A stretch of 64,000 nucleotides of DNA, taken from CAZZHG01 sp964653655 (GTDB lineage Bacteria; Bdellovibrionota; FAC87; UBA2466). Location: positions 14,201-78,200 of the forward strand of contig CAZZHG010000008.1 of the NCBI GenBank assembly GCA_964653655.1, in the 5' to 3' direction. Each line of letters starts with the position of its first letter. Position 1 is the stretch's first letter. Shown here piece by piece: positions 57,825 through 64,000 of the stretch. Made by a program: the position numbers and the translations under genes. Below the pieces are notes generated by a model. It made no database searches. It saw nothing but the letters and a program-made list of their open reading frames with translations, and had not been told where the DNA came from.

Positions 57825-59879
57825 ATGGCTCAAACCTGTCTGCTCATCGTGCTGCTTCCGCTGACCGCCTTCGTGGTCCAGGTCTTCTTCGGAAAGAAGC
57901 TCCCCCGCCACGGCGACTGGGTCTCGATCCTGGCCATCGCGGGCTCGCTGTTTCTCGCGTTCCCGATTTTCACTCAGTTTCTGTCGACGGGCGAAGTCCA
58001 CGACACGCTCCAGGCCACGTGGATGTCGTTTCCGATTCAAGTGGAAGGCCACGGCGGGCAGTTCACCTACTCGATTGTCGTCGGAACACTGGTCAACAAC
58101 CTGACCGCCATCATGCTCTTCATGGTCACGCTTTGCGCGACCCTCATTCACGTTTTCGCCAGCGGCTACATGCACGGCGAGCCCCGCTACCATCTGTTTT
58201 TCGCCTACATCTCGCTGTTCTCGGCGGCGATGCTCGGCCTCGTGGTCTCGGATAACCTGCTCACGTTCTTCATCTGCTGGGAAATCATGGGCCTGTGCTC
58301 CTACTCGCTCATCGGCTTCTACTACGAGAAGCTCTCGGCGAATCACGCGAGCCTCAAAGCCTTCATGACGACTCGCATAGGCGACGTCTGCTTCTTCCTC
58401 GGAATCGCGGGTCTCTACTGGCTCTTCGGAACCTCGAACTTCGAGGCGATTTACCAGGGCCTTTCGACGCCCGACCTGCAGACCAAGACGATTCTCGGCA
58501 TGCCGGCGCTCGCCTTCTGCGGCTTCATGTTCATGATGGGCACCATCGGTAAGTCGGCGCAGTTTCCGCTTCACGTGTGGTTGCCCGACGCGATGGAAGG
58601 CCCGACGCCGGTCTCGGCACTCATCCACGCCGCGACCATGGTCGCGGCCGGTGTATTCCTTCTCATCCGCACGTTCCCGCTGCTTCAGGCGGCTCACGTC
58701 GTGCTACCGGTCGTCGCCTACGTGGGCGCGTTCACCGCGCTGTTTGCCGCGACGATTGCGCTCGTGCAAGTCGACATCAAGAAGGTGCTCGCCTACTCGA
58801 CGATTTCTCAGCTCGGCTTCATGGTATTCGGGGTCGGCGTCGGCGCTTTCGCCGCCGCTTTTCTCCACCTTCTCACCCACGCGGTTTTCAAGGCTTGTCT
58901 GTTCCTTGGCTCGGGTAGCGTGATCCACTCGGTCCACACGAACGACATGCGCGAGATGGGCGGGCTCCGCACGAAGATGCCCTTCACCTTCATCACGATG
59001 CTGATTTCCACCTTCGCCATCAGCGGCTTGCCCTTCTTCTCCGGTTTCGTCTCGAAAGACCGCATTCTCGCCGGCGCTCTAGCCTACGGAATGGAGCACC
59101 CGAGCCACATGCTGATTCCCATCATGGGCTTCACGGCGGCGGGCCTCACGGCGTTTTACATGTTCCGTTTGGTCTACATGACCTTCTTCGGGCACGCCCG
59201 CGACGAGCACAAGCACCACCACGCTCACGAGTCGAGCCCGGTAATGACGGTGCCGCTCATGATTCTCGCGGGGCTGTCGTTTGCGATTTGGTACGCGGGA
59301 CCCACCGGCATCGAAGCCATCGACCATATCCTCCCGGTGAAATGGTACGACGTGGGCATCGCGAAGGTTATGGAGTCCATGCACATCCATCTGCATGTCG
59401 ACCACGAAATCGAGCACAAGGCTCACGGGCTCGCGCTGATGCTGTCGCTCGCGATTGCGGGCGCGGGCATCCTGCTTTCGACCCTCATGTACCTGAAGAA
59501 GGTGATTTCCGCGGAGAGCATCAAGAACGCTCTCGCGCCCATCCACAAGGTTCTCTGGAACAAGTACTACTTCGACGAGCTTTACATCGGGGTCTTCATC
59601 CAGAAGGGGCTGCTCACGTTCAACCGCGCGCTCGCCCGCTTCGACGATTTGGTCGTGGACCGGATTCTGGTGGACGGCTGGAAAGACGTCAGCATGGTCG
59701 TGAAGTCCGCCGTCGGCCAGTTCGACAACATCGTCATCGACCGGATGATGGTGGACGGCACGGGCTACGCCACCGCCGCCGGCGGCTGGGTAGTGCGGCA
59801 GTTTCAGACCGGCCAGGTGCAAACGTATCTGGTGTGGACGCTCGTGGTTTTGGGAATTTATCTGATCCGCGTTTTTTGA
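57825..59879 (+). CDS. nuoL: NADH-quinone oxidoreductase subunit L
   Basis: 684 residues. An antiporter-like subunit with the FFICWEIMGLCSYSLIGF helix (key glutamate), KSAQFPLHVWLPDAMEGPTPVSALIHAATMVAAG, and a C-terminal extension (about 500-684) that includes the lateral helix HL. It has a histidine-rich insertion (about 460-470, HARDEHKHHHAHE). GAGG precedes the ATG. NuoL is one of the three proton-pumping antiporter-like subunits. Confidence 0.96.
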   Translation: MAQTCLLIVLLPLTAFVVQVFFGKKLPRHGDWVSILAIAGSLFLAFPIFTQFLSTGEVHDTLQATWMSFPIQVEGHGGQFTYSIVVGTLVNNLTAIMLFMVTLCATLIHVFASGYMHGEPRYHLFFAYISLFSAAMLGLVVSDNLLTFFICWEIMGLCSYSLIGFYYEKLSANHASLKAFMTTRIGDVCFFLGIAGLYWLFGTSNFEAIYQGLSTPDLQTKTILGMPALAFCGFMFMMGTIGKSAQFPLHVWLPDAMEGPTPVSALIHAATMVAAGVFLLIRTFPLLQAAHVVLPVVAYVGAFTALFAATIALVQVDIKKVLAYSTISQLGFMVFGVGVGAFAAAFLHLLTHAVFKACLFLGSGSVIHSVHTNDMREMGGLRTKMPFTFITMLISTFAISGLPFFSGFVSKDRILAGALAYGMEHPSHMLIPIMGFTAAGLTAFYMFRLVYMTFFGHARDEHKHHHAHESSPVMTVPLMILAGLSFAIWYAGPTGIEAIDHILPVKWYDVGIAKVMESMHIHLHVDHEIEHKAHGLALMLSLAIAGAGILLSTLMYLKKVISAESIKNALAPIHKVLWNKYYFDELYIGVFIQKGLLTFNRALARFDDLVVDRILVDGWKDVSMVVKSAVGQFDNIVIDRMMVDGTGYATAAGGWVVRQFQTGQVQTYLVWTLVVLGIYLIRVF

Positions 59880-59891
59880 TGAGAGGGACCT

Positions 59892-61394
59892 ATGCTTAGC
59901 TGGATGACTTTTTCCCCGTTGATCGGGATGGCCATCGTACTCATGCTTCCCCGGGACAAGGCCAATTGGATCCGGTGGACGGCCTTGATTACGTCGCTCG
60001 TACCGCTCGGCTTCGCCGCGGAGCTCGCGTGCAAGTTCGACCGCACTACGGCCGCCATCCAGTTCGTGGAACGGGTGAGCTGGATCAAGCCCTTCAACAT
60101 CGAATATTACATGGGCATCGACGGGCTCAGCATCCCGATGATCCTTCTCACGGCGCTGCTCACGGTCATCTGCCTCATCGCCTCCTGGACCATCGATCAC
60201 GGGGTGAAGGGCTACTTCGCCATGTTCCTCATGCTCGAAACGGCGATGCTCGGCGTGTTCATGGCGCTCGATTTCTTCCTCTTCTTCATCTTCTGGGAAG
60301 CGATGCTGCTTCCGATGTACTTCCTCGTCGGTATCTGGGGAGGCCAGAACAAGGTCTACGCGGCCATCAAGTTCTTCCTCTATACGCTGTTCGGCTCCGT
60401 GCTGATGCTGATTGCGATGATCGGCATGTACTACTACGGCGGCCAGACGTTCGATCTCATCAAGCTTGCCGCGGCCCATCCGTTCGCCGGACAAACGATC
60501 GCGCTCTTCGGCTATACGATGCCGCTCGATAAGCTCTTCTGGGTGCTGCTCTTCATCGGGTTCGCCATCAAGGTTCCGGTGTGGCCGTTCCACACGTGGC
60601 TGCCCTGGGCGCACGTGGAAGCCCCGACGGCGGTGTCGGTCATCCTGGCCGGCGTCCTTCTTAAGATGGGAACGTACGGCATCCTTCGCATGAACTTCCC
60701 GATCTTCCCGGAATCCACCATGTGGGCCGCCAACGCCATGATGATTCTCGGCGTGATCAACATTCTGTACGGAGCCTTCTGCGCGATGGCGCAAAAGGAT
60801 CTCAAGAAGCTCGTCGCTTACTCATCCGTTTCCCACATGGGTTACGTGCTGATGGGCATGGCGACCTTCACGACCGCCGGCGTGAACGGCGCGGTCCTCC
60901 AGATGTTCAACCACGGAACGTCGACGGCCATGCTGTTCCTTTTGGTGGGCGTCATTTACGACCGCGTCCACCACCGCTGGATCATCAAGCCGGACGGCAC
61001 GCGCGGTTTCGGCGGAATCGCGGCCCAGGTTCCGGTGTTCACTGGCATCTCGGCGATTGCGATCTTCGCTTCACTCGGTTTGCCCGGCCTCTCCGGGTTC
61101 ATCAGCGAAGCGCTCGTGTTCCTCGGCGCTTTCTCGGTTCCGAAGTACCAGACTCTGACGGTAATCGGCTCCCTCGGTATCTTGCTCGGCGCCGCTTACC
61201 TGTTGTGGATGTTCATGCGCGTGTACCTCGGTCCGCTCAACCCGGACCACAAAGATCTCGAGGACATGAACTGGCGGGAAAAGGGCATGCTGATCCCTCT
61301 TTGCATTCTGGTGATCGTGTTCGGCGTATATCCCATGCCGGTTCTGAATCTCATGGGCGCCACCGTCGCGAAGCTCCTGACTTATTTCTCGTGA
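59892..61394 (+). CDS. nuoM: NADH-quinone oxidoreductase subunit M
   Basis: 500 residues, 14 membrane helices expected. Motifs: FFLFFIFWEAMLLPMYFLVGIWGG (conserved glutamate), KVPVWPFHTWLPWAHVEAPTAVSVILAGVLLKMGTYG, and FNHGTSTAMLFLLVG. It follows nuoL by 12 bases with GAGAGGG upstream. It is the second antiporter-like subunit. Confidence 0.96.
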   Translation: MLSWMTFSPLIGMAIVLMLPRDKANWIRWTALITSLVPLGFAAELACKFDRTTAAIQFVERVSWIKPFNIEYYMGIDGLSIPMILLTALLTVICLIASWTIDHGVKGYFAMFLMLETAMLGVFMALDFFLFFIFWEAMLLPMYFLVGIWGGQNKVYAAIKFFLYTLFGSVLMLIAMIGMYYYGGQTFDLIKLAAAHPFAGQTIALFGYTMPLDKLFWVLLFIGFAIKVPVWPFHTWLPWAHVEAPTAVSVILAGVLLKMGTYGILRMNFPIFPESTMWAANAMMILGVINILYGAFCAMAQKDLKKLVAYSSVSHMGYVLMGMATFTTAGVNGAVLQMFNHGTSTAMLFLLVGVIYDRVHHRWIIKPDGTRGFGGIAAQVPVFTGISAIAIFASLGLPGLSGFISEALVFLGAFSVPKYQTLTVIGSLGILLGAAYLLWMFMRVYLGPLNPDHKDLEDMNWREKGMLIPLCILVIVFGVYPMPVLNLMGATVAKLLTYFS

Positions 61395-61401
61395 GGCTGT
61401 T

Positions 61402-62889
61402 ATGTCGGCGCTGCTGATGAATCTGAAGCTCTTCGCCCCGGAAGCCACCTTGGTGGTCGTTCTGGTGCTGCTCTTTCTGGCGGACGGGTTTCTTCCCCGC
61501 TCCCGCAAGAGCTTCTTCCCGCTGGCTCTCGTGACCATCGGCTCCGTGTTCGCCGCCTACGCGACCTACCAGCTCGCGGACGCCCCGGCGCTCTTCTTCA
61601 GCGGATCGGTGGCCAACGACGGCCTGTCCATGTTCTTCCGCTTTCTGTTTCTGTTCACGCTCGTCGCGGGCGTCTACGTGGCCTACGGCTCGAAGGAAAT
61701 CGTCGAAGAATCGCGCATGGAGGTGACGCTTCTTCTCGTGTGCGTTACTTTCGGCATGAGCCTCATGGCCATTTCGACGAACCTGCTCGTGCTGTACTTG
61801 GGCATCGAGACGGTTTCGATTGTGTCCTTCGTCCTGACGGGATTTAGGCGGGAAAACCTGCGCTCCAACGAGGCCTCCTTCAAGTACCTCGTCTACGGAA
61901 GCCTGGCCTCGGGACTCATGCTTTACGGCATGAGCCTCATCTACGGTTTCGCGGGAACGCTCTTCTATCCGGATCTGAGCCGCTACCTCGCCCAGCATTC
62001 GGGAGAGTTACCCTACACGCTCGGCGTCGCGCTCGTTCTCGTTTACGCCGGTCTCGCTTACAAGATTTCCGCGTTCCCGCTCCACTTCTGGACGCCGGAC
62101 GTTTACGAAGGCGCGCCCACTCCGATCGCCGCCTTTTTCTCCGTCGGCCCGAAAGCGGCGGGCTTTGCCGCGGTTTTGCGGCTCTTTCTCGACGTCTTTT
62201 CGGTCCGTACCGGAACGCTTCAGTGGACCGCGGTCGAAGGGCTAGCCCTTCCCCACGCGCTCGCCGTCATTTCGGCGCTCACGATGCTCGTCGGCAACCT
62301 GGCCGCCCTCGGCCAGACCAACGTCAAGCGCATGCTCGCGTACTCGAGCATCGCCCACGTCGGATACATGCTCGCCGGTCTGGTCGCCCTTAACGGCGCG
62401 AGCCTCTCCGCGATTCTCTTTTACCTGATCGCTTACTGCGGAATGAACCTCGGCGCCTTCTGGGTCGTCAGCGTCATCAGCGATGCCAAGGGGAACGAAG
62501 ATCTGGAAGCGTTCCGCGACATGGGTCAGCGGATGCCGGTACTCGGCGTCTGCATGGCGGTTTTTCTCTTCTCCCTGACAGGCCTTCCGCTGTTTTCCGG
62601 GTTCATCGGAAAGTTTCTGATCTTCGGAGCGATCCTTCAAACGCCCGGATACCTGTGGCTCGCGCTCTTCGGCGTGCTCAATAGCGTGGTCTCGCTCTAC
62701 TACTACGTGCGCGTGTTGAAATCGATGTGGATCGACAATCCGATAGCCGGCGAAGACGGCGCCATTGCCCTCCCGCTTTACCACGCCGTGCCGCTGCTCG
62801 GATTGGCGATTCCGACGGTAATTCTCGGATTGTTCTTCACGCCGGTGCTCGAGTACGTGCACCGCTCCATCTCCGCCTTTCTCGGCTAA
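61402..62889 (+). CDS. nuoN: NADH-quinone oxidoreductase subunit N
   Basis: 495 residues. Antiporter-like signatures: STNLLVLYLGIETVSIVSFVLTGF (conserved glutamate), SAFPLHFWTPDVYEGAPTPIAAFFSVGPKAAGFA, and NVKRMLAYSSIAHVGYMLAG. It is the third antiporter-like subunit and the last clear complex I gene. A strong hairpin follows directly. Confidence 0.95.
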   Translation: MSALLMNLKLFAPEATLVVVLVLLFLADGFLPRSRKSFFPLALVTIGSVFAAYATYQLADAPALFFSGSVANDGLSMFFRFLFLFTLVAGVYVAYGSKEIVEESRMEVTLLLVCVTFGMSLMAISTNLLVLYLGIETVSIVSFVLTGFRRENLRSNEASFKYLVYGSLASGLMLYGMSLIYGFAGTLFYPDLSRYLAQHSGELPYTLGVALVLVYAGLAYKISAFPLHFWTPDVYEGAPTPIAAFFSVGPKAAGFAAVLRLFLDVFSVRTGTLQWTAVEGLALPHALAVISALTMLVGNLAALGQTNVKRMLAYSSIAHVGYMLAGLVALNGASLSAILFYLIAYCGMNLGAFWVVSVISDAKGNEDLEAFRDMGQRMPVLGVCMAVFLFSLTGLPLFSGFIGKFLIFGAILQTPGYLWLALFGVLNSVVSLYYYVRVLKSMWIDNPIAGEDGAIALPLYHAVPLLGLAIPTVILGLFFTPVLEYVHRSISAFLG

Positions 62890-62892
62890 GCC

Positions 62893-62923
62893 CTACAGGA
62901 AGGTAGGCCGTACCTTCTTGTAG
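62893..62923 (+). terminator. Hairpin between nuoN and the degenerate nuo-like genes
   Basis: A 13-bp fully paired stem (one G-U) of 62893-62905 with 62911-62923 and a 5-base loop lies four bases after the nuoN stop. A TATAAT (62927-62932) follows, with no good -35. There is no T-run, so it may be an attenuator or a processing hairpin rather than a full terminator. Confidence 0.5.
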
Positions 62924-62941
62924 CGTTATAATTCGCCCACG

Positions 62942-63604
62942 TTGGATGCGTTCGGCTTCATTTCATTTTCAGTACTCGCCGTCACAGGCGCGTCCGCGAT
63001 TCTGCTCTGCCAAGGCGGAAAAACGCTCGGGGCCGCATGGATGGCCTGCTGTCTCGCTCTTTCGGCCCTCGCGCTCTTTCACCCCGGTCCTCCGTGGGTC
63101 GTCTCCATCGCCCTCGCGGCGCTCGGAACGGGACTCGCGGCTTTTCTTCCCGCCCTCAGCCCGACCGAACCGCCGGCGTTTTCCTCGGGAACTTTTCGCC
63201 GGCTACTCGCTATCGCCTCCGTCTGGGCGGTGAGCCTGATTATCCTTCGCTCCTCACACCGATCTCCCCATCTGGTCGTCGATGCGGGGACTTCCGCTGC
63301 GGGACCGCAACTCTACTGGTCGCTCTACACGACGGCCGCTCTGTTCGGACTTGGATTTCTCACTTTGATTTTGAAAAGAGGCGCGGCACAGGCCTGGAGC
63401 GGGATAGCCCTTCTCCTGCTTTGTCCAGTACCGACGGCGCTCGCCGCCGCCGCCCGCCTTGGTAGTACCGAGGGGAATTATCTGGCGCTTTTTAGCGTCG
63501 CCGCTTGTTCGGTCCACGCGGTGCTTGCGGCGCGCACCCTCAAACACGTGCAGCGCGTGTCGGGCGGCCTCGACACGCAGGCGTGGGAGGAGCTGCAGGG
63601 ATGA
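62942..63604 (+). CDS. Degenerate NuoJ-NuoK-like fusion membrane protein
   Basis: 220 residues from a TTG at 62942 (weak start). The N-terminal part has hydrophobic helices at NuoJ-like spacing (GASAILLCQGGKTLGAAWMACCL, then LALFHPGPPWVVSIALAALG). The C-terminal part aligns by eye with NuoK from about residue 133: FGLGFLTLILKRG, then SGIALLLLC and VAACSVHAVLAART, ending LDTQAWEELQG. The two NuoK glutamates (GVELIL and AAAEAAVAL here in nuoK) are replaced (GIALLL, AACSVHAVL). I infer a structural, non-pumping paralogue. It overlaps the next gene by four bases (ATGA). Confidence 0.6.
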   Translation: MDAFGFISFSVLAVTGASAILLCQGGKTLGAAWMACCLALSALALFHPGPPWVVSIALAALGTGLAAFLPALSPTEPPAFSSGTFRRLLAIASVWAVSLIILRSSHRSPHLVVDAGTSAAGPQLYWSLYTTAALFGLGFLTLILKRGAAQAWSGIALLLLCPVPTALAAAARLGSTEGNYLALFSVAACSVHAVLAARTLKHVQRVSGGLDTQAWEELQG

Positions 63605-64000
63605 CGGGACTGCAACTCACCTGGTGGCGCATGGGAGAGATGGATGTTCTCTTCGCGCTCTTCGCCGAACCCTCGGATCTGGCGGCCATGATCGCCGTCG
63701 GCGGGTTGACGATTTTTTGGATGGCCCGTCAGCCACGAGCCTTTTGGCCGGCGCTCGCCTGGGGACTGACCGCCGCGGGAGTTTGCGCTTCGGGCAATGC
63801 GCTCACGCTCACCGGGTTCTGGATGCTCAACACGGTGTCGACTCTCGCGCTCTTTCGGTGGAGCACCGAAGGCGGAAGACGCGGGCTCTACTCCTTCGCC
63901 CTGGCCTCGGCGATGGCGGACCTAGCCTTGCTGCTCGGTTATCTCTTCTACTCGGGCAATTACCGCGACAGCTTCTTGCCGTCGGAAGAAGTTTTTCGGG
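63601..64000 (+). CDS. NuoL-like membrane protein (3' end beyond window)
   Basis: Open from the ATG at 63601 to the window edge (133 codons, no stop). The visible part has hydrophobic helices, and GNALTLTGFWMLNTVSTLALFRW (about residue 66-88) followed by YSFALASAMADLALLLGYLFYS resembles the NuoL region CWEIMGLCSYSLIGF / KAFMTTRIGDVCFFLGIAGLYW. The glutamate after W in NuoL is methionine here, so the proton channel may be lost. It is coupled to the preceding gene by an ATGA overlap. Assignment is an inference from a partial sequence. Confidence 0.5.
   Translation, partial: MTGLQLTWWRMGEMDVLFALFAEPSDLAAMIAVGGLTIFWMARQPRAFWPALAWGLTAAGVCASGNALTLTGFWMLNTVSTLALFRWSTEGGRRGLYSFALASAMADLALLLGYLFYSGNYRDSFLPSEEVFR

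Noticed and set aside
1..64000. Mobile elements, prophage, CRISPR arrays, rRNA
   Set aside because: No transposase, inverted-repeat ends, spacer-repeat periodicity or rRNA sequence seen. The single tyrosine recombinase looks like a housekeeping Xer protein, and the Holin-X family protein is not phage lysis machinery here.

Overview
The window is about 58-60% GC by eye and gene-dense. It comes from a Gram-negative bacterium: it has an LPS heptose gene (rfaE2), Omp85-like and other outer-membrane barrels, many lipoproteins, and complex I. The abundance of secreted proteases, lipoproteins and beta-barrel proteins beside ordinary housekeeping genes, plus an ATP/ADP-type nucleotide transporter, fits a Bdellovibrionota/Oligoflexia-like or other deltaproteobacterial-grade organism. 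That placement is an inference; no database search was possible. I see no insertion sequence, prophage, CRISPR array or rRNA. There is one tRNA gene, tRNA-Leu(CAG).

Region 1 (1-10.7 kb) is the most striking part. It is a compact island of small stress- and envelope-type genes: ElaB/YqjD-like DUF883, Holin-X/YqjE-like, DUF3618, a FAD-Rieske oxidoreductase, two small lipoproteins, a YHS protein, two BON proteins, a YflT-like glycine-zipper protein, a KGG-repeat protein and a hemerythrin. Ten -24/-12 (sigma-54) promoter elements with exact GG-N10-GC spacing sit in front of these genes or operons. Two pairs are back-to-back divergent promoters. A three-gene operon in the middle, itself behind such a promoter, encodes an NtrC-type sigma-54 activator (6451-7914). 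I read this as a self-contained, auto-regulated RpoN stress regulon packed into one locus.

Region 2 (10.7-27.2 kb) mixes exported proteins with housekeeping genes. It holds a 27-bp perfect palindrome, a GNAT acetyltransferase, an exported Fic enzyme coupled to an exported partner, a subtilisin-like protease without a propeptide, a large gluzincin metalloprotease, an RluA-type pseudouridine synthase, two tandem lipoprotein astacins, rsgA, a Dps-like protein, sfsA, and an OmpA-family protein.

Region 3 (27.2-32.4 kb) carries the tRNA, then tmk-holB-metG-tatD-SDR, tightly overlapped like an operon. Region 4 (32.4-50.5 kb) is mainly envelope functions: a lytic transglycosylase, a single-haem secreted protein, a kinase-like lipoprotein with an Omp85-like barrel, PAP2, the nucleotide transporter, an MBL hydrolase with dusB, a Xer recombinase, rfaE2, an RDD protein, and a 1067-residue lipoprotein with five Ig-like repeats and seven FG-GAP blades.

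Region 5 (50.6-64 kb) has mfd and gpsA on the minus strand. Divergent from them is a complex I membrane-arm operon, nuoA-H-J-K-L-M-N, without any peripheral-arm gene (B, C, D, E, F, G or I). Behind nuoN and a strong hairpin come two more membrane genes that look like a degenerate NuoJ-NuoK fusion and a NuoL-like protein (cut by the window end). Both appear to have lost the key proton-channel glutamates. Throughout the window, convergent genes abut or overlap at their stop codons with little room for terminators.
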